Positions 1 to 5,320 of a DNA stretch of 5,399 nt are shown here, in pieces. Made by a program: the position numbers and the translations under genes. The DNA comes from DASZZZ01 sp036260375 (GTDB taxonomy: Bacteria; Actinomycetota; CADDZG01; WHSQ01). The notes beneath the pieces are model-generated. The model was not told the origin of the DNA. It searched no databases and saw only the letters and a list, made by a program, of their open reading frames with translations. Location of the stretch: contig DASZZZ010000096.1 in NCBI GenBank assembly GCA_036260375.1, forward strand, positions 1 to 5,399, read 5' to 3'. Numbering within the stretch: the first letter of the stretch is position 1; every line of letters starts with the position of its first letter.

Positions 1-1466
1 ACGAGGCCCGCCGGGTTCGCCGGCGACACCCGAGCGGGGTCGGTCTGTGCAACGAACTCGCCCTGGAGGAAGAGCTGGCCGAGAGGCGTCACGACCTCGA
101 CGCCGGCACTGCCGCGGTCGCCCTCGAGCAGGCCGAGTCCCGTGGCGTGCGCGAGACCCTGGTTCGCCGCCGCGGTGCTCGTGCTGGCGACGGCGCCGTA
201 CGCGTCGACCAGACCCGAGCCGGCGAGCATCGGGTCGGTCTCGTCGATGTCGCGTGCCGTGCTCGTGAGACGGTGCTTCACCTGGTCCGGGCTCAGGCCG
301 GGCTCGTCCTGGAGGAGCTGGGCGACGATGCCGCTCACCGTCGCGGTCGCCATCGACGTGCCCGTTCCCTTGAAGTAGAGGCCGTCGACCGCCGCCGTGG
401 AACCGTAGCTCTGGTCGATCGCGCTTCCCGGCGAACGCAGCGAGACCGTGTGGACGCCCGGCGAGACCACGTCGGGCTTCGCGAGGCCGTTTGCGCGCGT
501 GGGGCCCCGCGACGAGAACACCGGGACGCGGTCGTCGCCGATCGCCATCGATCCTTCGTCGTTCGACGCCCCGACGGTGATCACGTAGGGGTCGTCTCCC
601 GGCTTCATCACCGTGGCCGCGTCGGGCCCCGAGTTGCCCGCCGACACGACCACGACGATGCCTGCGGCCCACGCTCGCTCGACCGCGTAGTTGGGCGGCG
701 AGAGCCGGTAGTCCTGCGCCGAGTCGGTGCCGAGCGAGAGGTTCATGACGTCGATGCCGTAGACGTCCTTGTGCGCGACGATCCACTGGATCCCGGCGAG
801 CACGGTCGAGACGTCGGTCGCGCCGTCGAAGCCCGCGGCCTTGACGGCGACGATCCTCGCGCCGGGGGCCGCGCCGCTGTACTTGCCGTTCGACGCGGTG
901 CCGTCGCCGGCGATCAGCCCGGCCATGAACGTGCCGTGTCCGAACGTGTCAGCGCAGTGCGCCTCCGTCCCCGCCTCGTGCGACAGGTCCTCGCAGTGGA
1001 GGACGCGGCCCGCGAGGTCCGGGTGCGACGCGTACACGCCGGTGTCGAGCAGGGCCACGGTGGAGCCGCGCCCGTCGATCCCGCGCGTCCACAGGTCGTT
1101 CGCGCGGACGACGTTCTGTATGCGGTGCGTCGCGCCTTCGCCCGGCGCACCCTCGAACGCGATGGGGTCGTCGGTGGTGACCGCTCGCACACGCGCATCG
1201 GCGCGCAGCTCGTCCACGCGCGCCGCGGGTACGCGCGCAGAGACGCCGTCGACGATCGGGAGGGGCTCGTCTACGGTGCCGCCGATCGACGCCACCGCTT
1301 GGGCCGCCCCGAGGGCGTCTTCCGCGCCCCGGACGACTACTTCCAGGAAAGTCGCCCGAGGTCCGGCGGCGGGCGCCGGAAGCGCCGCTACGAGCGCCAG
1401 CGTCAGCGCGGCAAGGACGCCGCGCTGGACGCTACGTGTGAGTGGCGGCATCGTCATCGAGTCCAC
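1..1466 (-). CDS. Secreted subtilisin-like serine protease (S8 family), C-terminus cut by window edge
   Basis: The minus strand reads open for 488 codons from a GTG at 1466-1464 to the left edge, with almost every third codon position G or C. The product is a secreted endopeptidase of the subtilase (S8) family. Residues 1-34 look like a signal peptide: a short basic N-region (R11, R15), a hydrophobic core (about 17-29) and an Ala-rich end. Residues about 38-104 resemble an I9-type inhibitory propeptide. The catalytic triad is Asp141 (LLDTGV), His177 (GHGT) and Ser371 (GTSMA), and the oxyanion Asn is N278 (SAGNSGP). Cys158 and Cys171 lie between Asp and His and could form a disulfide. After the catalytic domain (to about residue 415) an unassigned tail carries ATGLGLLEG near residues 445-455. 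The GTG start is preferred because AGGAGG (1478-1473) lies 6 bases upstream; ATG codons at 1457 and 1451 are alternatives but sit further from it. The gene is divergent from the agmatinase gene. Family assignment is near certain; substrate is unknown. Confidence 0.95.
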   Translation of the reverse strand, partial: MDSMTMPPLTRSVQRGVLAALTLALVAALPAPAAGPRATFLEVVVRGAEDALGAAQAVASIGGTVDEPLPIVDGVSARVPAARVDELRADARVRAVTTDDPIAFEGAPGEGATHRIQNVVRANDLWTRGIDGRGSTVALLDTGVYASHPDLAGRVLHCEDLSHEAGTEAHCADTFGHGTFMAGLIAGDGTASNGKYSGAAPGARIVAVKAAGFDGATDVSTVLAGIQWIVAHKDVYGIDVMNLSLGTDSAQDYRLSPPNYAVERAWAAGIVVVVSAGNSGPDAATVMKPGDDPYVITVGASNDEGSMAIGDDRVPVFSSRGPTRANGLAKPDVVSPGVHTVSLRSPGSAIDQSYGSTAAVDGLYFKGTGTSMATATVSGIVAQLLQDEPGLSPDQVKHRLTSTARDIDETDPMLAGSGLVDAYGAVASTSTAAANQGLAHATGLGLLEGDRGSAGVEVVTPLGQLFLQGEFVAQTDPARVSPANPAGL

Positions 1467-1470
1467 TGGG

Positions 1471-1478
1471 CTCCTCCT
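1471..1478 (-). promoter_or_regulatory. Strong Shine-Dalgarno of the subtilase gene
   Basis: The minus strand reads AGGAGGAG here. The AGGAGG core lies 6 bases before the GTG at 1466 but 15 bases before the ATG at 1457, so it favours the GTG as the start codon. Confidence 0.7.
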
Positions 1479-1506
1479 GGCGTGCCGCCGGCCCCCTAGC
1501 CGTACG

Positions 1507-1513
1507 TACTATG
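1507..1513. promoter_or_regulatory. Candidate overlapping divergent -10 elements
   Basis: On the plus strand TACTAT (1507-1512) fits the TANNNT -10 pattern and could serve the agmatinase gene, giving a leader of roughly 100 bases. On the minus strand CATAGT (1513-1508) matches four of six consensus bases and could serve the subtilase gene with a leader of about 35 bases. It abuts an 8-base palindrome GTACGTAC (1502-1509). No convincing -35 hexamer is visible at 16-18 bases on either side, so this is a tentative call made from position and composition. Confidence 0.3.
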
Positions 1514-1562
1514 GCCGATGCAAACGCCCGCGGACATAGCCCCTTCGGATCAAAAACCGCAC

Positions 1563-1576
1563 AGTCCAGGTGGACT
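1563..1576. repeat. Short perfect inverted repeat upstream of the agmatinase gene, possible operator
   Basis: AGTCCA-GG-TGGACT is a perfect 6-base inverted repeat with a 2-base centre, ending 41 bases before the agmatinase start codon and inside the leader predicted from the -10 candidate at 1507. Its place in a regulatory gap suits a dimeric regulator's site, but it is short enough to arise by chance. It is too tightly spaced for a good RNA hairpin. Confidence 0.3.
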
Positions 1577-1617
1577 AGCCCGGCAAGGACACGCGGACGG
1601 GCTGGGAGAATGCCGCC

Positions 1618-2613
1618 GTGGAAGTGAGCCGCGGGACCGAGCCGGCGTTCGCCGGGATAGCCACGTTCCAGAAGGTCCCGCTCGCGCTCGACGCCGCCTC
1701 GCTCGCCGGAGCGGACGTCGCGATCGTCGGAGCGCCGATGGACGAGTACGTGACGCACCGTCCCGGCGCGCGCTTCGGCCCCCGCGCGATCCGCACCGCG
1801 ATCGACGGCGGCGGGCCGCCGAAGGCATGGCACATGGATCTCGGCGTCGACCCGTTCGCGGAGTTGCACGTCGTCGACCACGGCGACGCCGAGGTAGTGC
1901 CGGGCGACCCCGCGGCGAGCCACGTCGCGATCTCCGCGGCCGTCGGACGGATCGTCGCTGCCGGTGCGGTGCCGGTGGTGCTCGGGGGCGACCACTCGAT
2001 CGCGTACCCGGACGTCTCCGCGGTCGCCGAGAGGCTCGACGCGGGCACGCTGGCGGTAGTGCAGTTCGACGCGCACGCCGACACCGCGACCGAGCTGTGG
2101 GGCGTGAAGCGGTCGCACGGAACGCCGTTCCGCCACCTCGTCGACGAGGGCGTCGTCCGCGGCGACCGGCTCGTGCAGGTCGGTCTGCGCGGCTACTGGC
2201 CCGGCCCCCCGGAGCTCGACTGGGCGCGGTCCGCCGGAGTGCGGTGGCATCGCATCGACGAGATCGACGCGCGCGGCATCGACGCCGTAGTCGACGACGT
2301 GCTCGAGGAGACGTCGGACGCCGAGCACCTGTTCCTGTCGGTCGACGTCGACGCGCTCGACCCCGCGTTCGCGCCCGGGACCGGGACGCCCGAGCCGGGC
2401 GGCATGTCGACGCGCGAGCTGCTGCGCGCGGTGCGGCGCATCGTCGCCGAACGCGGGCTCGCGGGCATGGAGGTCGTCGAGGTTTCGCCGCCGTTCGACC
2501 ACGCCGACGTCACCGCGATCGCGGCGCACCAGATCGTGCTCGAGGCGCTCAGCGCGCTCGCGCTGCGGCGTTCTGGACGCGCCGCGGCCCCCCAAGACCC
2601 CGCGCCGTCGTAG
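1618..2613 (+). CDS. speB: Agmatinase-type ureohydrolase (arginase/agmatinase family)
   Basis: This 331-residue protein belongs to the dinuclear-manganese ureohydrolase family, which hydrolyses guanidino compounds to an amine plus urea; agmatine to putrescine is the likeliest reaction. The three family signatures are present: GGDHS (123-127), DAHAD (151-155) and SVDVDALDPAFAPGTGTPEPGG (241-262). Expected metal ligands are therefore H126, D151, H153, D155, D243 and D245, and E288 in EVSPP matches the conserved guanidinium-contacting Glu. RPGARFGPRAIR (48-59) is typical of agmatinase and guanidinobutyrase branches rather than true arginases. Length is normal, with a short disordered tail (about 318-331). 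GTG at 1618 is chosen because GGGAG (1604-1608) lies 9 bases upstream; a GTG two codons later (1624) is possible. The sirtuin gene follows on the same strand after 125 bases. A substrate other than agmatine, such as 4-guanidinobutyrate, cannot be excluded from the motifs. Confidence 0.92.
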   Translation: MEVSRGTEPAFAGIATFQKVPLALDAASLAGADVAIVGAPMDEYVTHRPGARFGPRAIRTAIDGGGPPKAWHMDLGVDPFAELHVVDHGDAEVVPGDPAASHVAISAAVGRIVAAGAVPVVLGGDHSIAYPDVSAVAERLDAGTLAVVQFDAHADTATELWGVKRSHGTPFRHLVDEGVVRGDRLVQVGLRGYWPGPPELDWARSAGVRWHRIDEIDARGIDAVVDDVLEETSDAEHLFLSVDVDALDPAFAPGTGTPEPGGMSTRELLRAVRRIVAERGLAGMEVVEVSPPFDHADVTAIAAHQIVLEALSALALRRSGRAAAPQDPAPS

Positions 2614-2672
2614 CGCCGCACCCGACGGCGACGAGCTCGGGCCGCCCCGAGGTGGGCGAGACGGGCGTCCGC

Positions 2673-2678
2673 TAACCT
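2673..2678 (+). promoter_or_regulatory. Candidate -10 element of the sirtuin gene
   Basis: TAACCT fits the TANNNT -10 pattern common in high-GC actinobacteria. It stands out as one of the few AT-containing spots in a very GC-rich gap between agmatinase and sirtuin. Transcription would begin near 2685, leaving a leader of about 54 bases. No good -35 hexamer is visible. If real, the sirtuin has its own promoter instead of depending on read-through from agmatinase. Confidence 0.35.
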
Positions 2679-2687
2679 TGGTCGGGC

Positions 2688-2705
2688 CCCGGCGTCCCCG
2701 CCGGG
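2688..2705 (+). terminator. GC-rich hairpin between agmatinase and sirtuin (possible U-less terminator or leader hairpin)
   Basis: CCCGGCG (2688-2694) pairs perfectly with CGCCGGG (2699-2705) around the loop TCCC, giving a 7-bp all-GC stem 75 bases after the agmatinase stop and 33 bases before the sirtuin start. No T-run follows, so it is not a classical intrinsic terminator. Hairpins lacking a U-tract are proposed as terminators in actinobacteria. It could equally be a structure at the 5' end of the sirtuin mRNA. Confidence 0.35.
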
Positions 2706-2721
2706 CTTCGGACGCCATCGA

Positions 2722-2733
2722 CGAGGGGGGAGG
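2722..2733 (+). promoter_or_regulatory. Purine-rich ribosome binding site of the sirtuin gene
   Basis: The purine-rich run ending in GGGGGGAGG at 2725-2733 lies 5 bases before the GTG at 2739 and fixes that codon as the start. Confidence 0.6.
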
Positions 2734-2738
2734 CGGCC

Positions 2739-3512
2739 GTGGACGCGTCGACGTCGACCGACGAGGCGATCGAGACGATCGCGTCGTGGATCCGCGCGGC
2801 GCGGCGCGTGTCCGCGCTGACCGGCGCGGGCGTGTCGACCGACTCCGGCATCCCGGACTACCGCGGCCCCCAGGGCATCTGGACCAAGGACCCCGCCGCC
2901 CAGCAGCGCTCGAACATCCAGACGTACATGGCGGACCCCGACGCGCGCCGGCGCCACTGGCGCCGCTGGCTCGACGGTCCGACGCTGAAGGCGCGTCCCA
3001 ACGACGTGCACCGCGCGTTCGTGACGCTCGAGCGCAAGGAGCGCCTCGACACACTGGTCACGCAGAACGTCGACGGGCTCCACCAGGCCGCGGGGACGTT
3101 GCCGGCGCGCGTCGTCGAGCTGCACGGCAACGTGCGCCGTTACCTGTGCATGAACTGCGGCGAGGGCGGCCCGACCGAGGACGTCCTCGCGCGCGTGCGC
3201 GCCGGCGAGGACGACCCCGCGTGCCTCGACTGCGGCGGCATCCTCAAGACGGCGGGCATCTCGTTCGGCCAGAGCCTGGTCGCGGAGGATCTCGAACGCG
3301 CCCGGCGCGCCGCGGCGACCGCGGACGTGTTCGTCGCGGCCGGCACGTCGCTCACGGTGTTCCCCGCGGCGTATCTACCGCACGTCGCGCGCGCGTCCGG
3401 GGCGCGCGTGGTCGTGCTCAACGCGCAGCCGACGTCGTTCGACGACGAGGCCGACGTCGTGGTCCGCGCGTCGTTGTCGGACACTCTCCCCCGCATCGCC
3501 GAGCTGGTGTAG
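2739..3512 (+). CDS. Sir2-family NAD-dependent protein deacetylase (sirtuin, CobB-like)
   Basis: The 257-residue product is a single-domain sirtuin that uses NAD+ to remove acyl groups from lysine side chains in the cytoplasm, yielding nicotinamide and O-acyl-ADP-ribose. Visible motifs in order: NAD-binding GAGVS (29-33) and GIPDYRG (37-43), TQNVDGLH (108-115) with N110 and D112, catalytic His129 in ELHGN, a structural zinc site from C137/C140 (CMNC) and C162/C165 (CLDC), and GTSLTVFP (202-209) of the Rossmann core. There is no obvious Y-x-x-R motif of the SIRT5-like desuccinylases, so deacetylation is the simplest prediction. The segment after the zinc site reads GILKTAGISFGQSL, differing from the common GxLRPxVVxFGE form. 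GTG at 2739 has a strong purine-rich site just upstream. The gene ends 12 bases from the stop of the convergent oxidoreductase gene, so its transcript probably overlaps that mRNA. Protein targets are not deducible. Confidence 0.93.
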   Translation: MDASTSTDEAIETIASWIRAARRVSALTGAGVSTDSGIPDYRGPQGIWTKDPAAQQRSNIQTYMADPDARRRHWRRWLDGPTLKARPNDVHRAFVTLERKERLDTLVTQNVDGLHQAAGTLPARVVELHGNVRRYLCMNCGEGGPTEDVLARVRAGEDDPACLDCGGILKTAGISFGQSLVAEDLERARRAAATADVFVAAGTSLTVFPAAYLPHVARASGARVVVLNAQPTSFDDEADVVVRASLSDTLPRIAELV

Positions 3513-3524
3513 CCGCGGCGCGCG

Positions 3525-4901
3525 TCAGCGACCGACGAGCCGGCCGACGAGGTCGGCCCGGCGCGACGGGCGTCCGGTGCGAGCCTCGGCCCGATCCGCG
3601 CTCGCCATCGCGCGGAGCGCGAGGTTCGTGCCGATCCACCGCAGCGGCTCCGGCTCCCACCGGCGCGAGCGGTGACCGACCCACGGCAGCCCGGTGAGGG
3701 CGCCGTCGCGCCCGAGAATCAGGTCGGCGAGCGTGCGCCCGGCGAGGTTGCTCGTCGCGACGCCGTCGCCGACGTATCCGCCCGCCCACGCGAGACCGCG
3801 GGCGCGGTCGAGGCCGACCGAGCTGAACCAGTCGCGCGGCACGCCGAGCGGACCGCCCCACTCGTGCGTGATCGAGGCGCCGGCCGCCGCGGGAAACAGC
3901 GACACGAGCACGCGTTGCAGCTCGCGGAACACCGACGGCTCGCGGTCGTGCGCGTCGGTCACCGACGACGCGAAGTGGTACGGCGCGCCGCGGCCGCCCA
4001 TCGCGATGCGGTCGTCCGCCGTTCTCTGCGCGTAGATGAGGAGGTGGCGTCCGTCGGTGAACGTGGCGCGGTTCGACCAGCCGACGTCGTCCCAGAACGA
4101 GCGCGGCAGCGGCTCGGTGGCGATCATGAGCGAGTACAGCGGGACGAGGACCCGTCGCAGCCGCGGCAGCGTCGGCGTGTAGCCCTCCGTCGCGCGCACG
4201 ACGACGCCGGCGCGCAGCGAATGCGAGCGCGTGCGAATCACGCCGGGCTCGAGCGCGACGGCCTCCGTCTGCTCGTAGACGTCGCCGCCCATGCGCTCGA
4301 CGACGTCGGCGAGCCCGCGCGCGAGCCGAGCGGGATGCAGCGCGGCACAGTGTGGCGTGAACGCGCCGCCGTAGCAGCGCGACGTGCGCACGATCGCGGA
4401 CGCCTCGTCGGCCTCGAGCCAGCGGACGTCGTCGTCGCCGAAGCCCCACGATCCCTCGTGCGCGACCTCGGCCCGGAGGCGCGCGGCGTGCGCGGGGGCC
4501 GTCGCCGCGGCGAGCGTGCCGCCCTTGTGGAAGTGCGCGTCGATGCCCTCGCGTTGCGTGACGCGCCCGACCTCGTCGACCGTGTCGAACAACGCGCGCT
4601 GCAACGCGATCGCCGCGTCGCGCCCGTAGCGGCGGGCGATGGCGTCGTGCGACGCCGCGAACAGCGCCGAGCACCACCCGCCGTTGCGGCCGGACGCGCC
4701 GAACCCGCACACGTCGCGCTCGACGATCGCCACGCGCACGCCCGGATCCGCGCGCTTGAGGTAGTACGCGGTCCACAGTCCCGTGTACCCGCCGCCGACG
4801 ATGGCGACGTCGGCGTCGCGGTCGCCGGGCAGCGGGGGCCGGGGCACGATGCCGCCCGGCACCGTGTCGAGCCACAGGCCGTACGACCCGTAGTCCTTCA
4901 A
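3525..4901 (-). CDS. FAD-dependent oxidoreductase, PuuB/OrdL-like (DAO superfamily)
   Basis: This 458-residue protein is a flavoenzyme of the D-amino-acid-oxidase superfamily. The N-terminal Rossmann fold shows VAIVGGGYTGLWTAYYL (32-48) with G36-x-G38-x-x-G41, and the acidic end of strand 2 is Glu61 (VAIVERD). GFGASGRNGGW (66-76) is the FAD-contacting motif typical of this branch, and WAGGYVGDGVATSNLAGR (372-389) is the C-terminal FAD-contacting segment. Overall form resembles gamma-glutamylputrescine oxidase (PuuB/OrdL) and related amine or amino-acid oxidases, which oxidise a C-N bond and pass electrons to oxygen; the substrate is inferred from resemblance only. The start is TTG at 4901. 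A TAG immediately precedes it in frame, so no longer form exists, and the following residues (KDYGSYGLWLDT) match the family's usual N-terminus. No clear Shine-Dalgarno is visible. It is convergent with the sirtuin and near an agmatinase, which fits polyamine catabolism. Glycine, sarcosine or another amine could be the true substrate. Confidence 0.88.
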   Translation of the reverse strand: MKDYGSYGLWLDTVPGGIVPRPPLPGDRDADVAIVGGGYTGLWTAYYLKRADPGVRVAIVERDVCGFGASGRNGGWCSALFAASHDAIARRYGRDAAIALQRALFDTVDEVGRVTQREGIDAHFHKGGTLAAATAPAHAARLRAEVAHEGSWGFGDDDVRWLEADEASAIVRTSRCYGGAFTPHCAALHPARLARGLADVVERMGGDVYEQTEAVALEPGVIRTRSHSLRAGVVVRATEGYTPTLPRLRRVLVPLYSLMIATEPLPRSFWDDVGWSNRATFTDGRHLLIYAQRTADDRIAMGGRGAPYHFASSVTDAHDREPSVFRELQRVLVSLFPAAAGASITHEWGGPLGVPRDWFSSVGLDRARGLAWAGGYVGDGVATSNLAGRTLADLILGRDGALTGLPWVGHRSRRWEPEPLRWIGTNLALRAMASADRAEARTGRPSRRADLVGRLVGR

Positions 4902-5158
4902 CTATGGAAACCCGGATCGGGCAACGCACCCGCGCCCCTGTCGTAGCTAGCGCGCAAGGCTGTCCCTTCGTCGACACGCTGGCGGCGCCATGCTAGGCGG
5001 AAACATGAGTCGAGTCGTTCGATCGCTCTCTCAAAGGCGGATACGTCCGTCGGAAAGGATTACCGGCCCGAGATGCAGGGCACCAGGGCTGACGCTCGTC
5101 TATCCGATAGAGGAGCTCGCCGTCGTGTGGTTACGGCGCCGTTGGAGCATTGTCACTT
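4902..5158. other. Gene-free intergenic stretch
   Basis: These 257 bases lie between the start of the oxidoreductase gene and the 3' end of the tRNA. Short open frames exist, but their third positions lack the strong G/C bias of the real genes and they show no recognisable motifs. The stretch is visibly less GC-rich than the flanking genes and presumably carries the oxidoreductase promoter and the tRNA 3' trailer. I could not single out a convincing promoter. The only notable structure is a 10-base palindrome, ACGGCGCCGT (5133-5142), 16 bases beyond the tRNA CCA end; without a loop it is a poor terminator candidate. Confidence 0.5.
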
Positions 5159-5244
5159 TGGTGGCGGGAAGAGGATTCGAACCTCTGTAGGCATCAGCCG
5201 GCGACTTTACAGGCCGCTCCCTTTGGCCGCTCGGGCATCCCGCC
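5159..5244 (-). tRNA. tRNA-Tyr (anticodon GUA) with genomically encoded CCA
   Basis: Read on the minus strand this folds as a class II tRNA. The acceptor stem is GGCGGGA (5244-5238) with TCCCGCC (5169-5163). The D arm CCCGAGCGGCCAAAGGG is as in bacterial tRNA-Tyr. The anticodon stem GCGGC/GTCGC contains one G-T pair around the loop CTGTAAA; the anticodon GTA is at 5210-5208. The variable arm has a GGC/GCC stem around TGAT. The T arm is AGAGG-TTCGAAT-CCTCT. The discriminator base is A (5162) and CCA is encoded directly after it (5161-5159). The mature tRNA without CCA is 83 bases. The anticodon, long variable arm and D-loop sequence together identify Tyr rather than Leu or Ser. It lies downstream of an unidentified partial gene on the same strand. 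Confidence 0.96.
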
Positions 5245-5252
5245 GAGGCGGA

Positions 5253-5272
5253 CGCCGTGCGTCCGCACGGCG
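5253..5272 (-). terminator. Perfect 9-bp hairpin between the partial gene and tRNA-Tyr (possible U-less terminator or tRNA leader hairpin)
   Basis: CGCCGTGCG and CGCACGGCG form a perfect 9-bp inverted repeat around TC (8 bp with a tetraloop is the more likely fold). It lies 48 bases past the stop of the partial minus-strand gene and 8 bases before the tRNA 5' end. No T-run follows on either strand. It may end the upstream transcript without a U-tract, or sit in the tRNA precursor leader if transcription starts at the -10 candidate at 5281-5276. Confidence 0.4.
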
Positions 5273-5275
5273 CAC

Positions 5276-5281
5276 AGGATA
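5276..5281 (-). promoter_or_regulatory. Candidate -10 element for tRNA-Tyr
   Basis: TATCCT on the minus strand matches four of six -10 consensus bases and lies 31 bases before the tRNA 5' end, a plausible distance for a tRNA promoter. The -35 position holds no clear TTGACA-like hexamer. Transcription would start near 5269, inside the hairpin at 5253-5272. Confidence 0.3.
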
Positions 5282-5320
5282 GCCGAATCGACGCCCGCGC
5301 AGTCGCGCGGAAACGGTGCG

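Noticed and set aside
147..1499. 450-codon open frame on the plus strand opposite the subtilase
   Set aside because: It is the antisense of a clear subtilase with intact catalytic motifs. The translation is Arg/Val/Asp/Ala-rich low-complexity, typical of shadow frames in high-GC DNA.
1518..2675. 385-codon plus-strand frame overlapping agmatinase
   Set aside because: It is an out-of-phase frame of the agmatinase gene with an extremely Arg-rich product and no motifs.
1432..3054. 540-codon minus-strand open frame opposite agmatinase and sirtuin
   Set aside because: It spans two recognised genes and a gap on the other strand, has no family motifs and an Arg-rich composition; it is a GC-driven shadow frame.
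2678..3697. 339-codon plus-strand frame overlapping the sirtuin
   Set aside because: It is out of phase with the sirtuin and Arg-rich; all sirtuin motifs lie in the 2739-3512 frame.
3672..4946. 424-codon plus-strand frame opposite the oxidoreductase
   Set aside because: It is the antisense shadow of a well-supported FAD-dependent enzyme.
3418..4977. 519-codon minus-strand frame overlapping the oxidoreductase
   Set aside because: It is out of phase with the FAD enzyme, Arg-rich, and extends into the sirtuin 3' end; no domain is recognisable.
5133..5142. ACGGCGCCGT palindrome downstream of tRNA-Tyr as a terminator
   Set aside because: A 10-base palindrome has no loop and only five pairs at most, and no T-run follows on the minus strand.
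4990..5282. Two small plus-strand frames running into or through the tRNA, ending in or containing peptides such as GRGFEPL and GGGKRIRTSV
   Set aside because: These peptides are the known artefact of translating the antisense strand of a tRNA T arm and acceptor stem. The frames lack third-position G/C bias.
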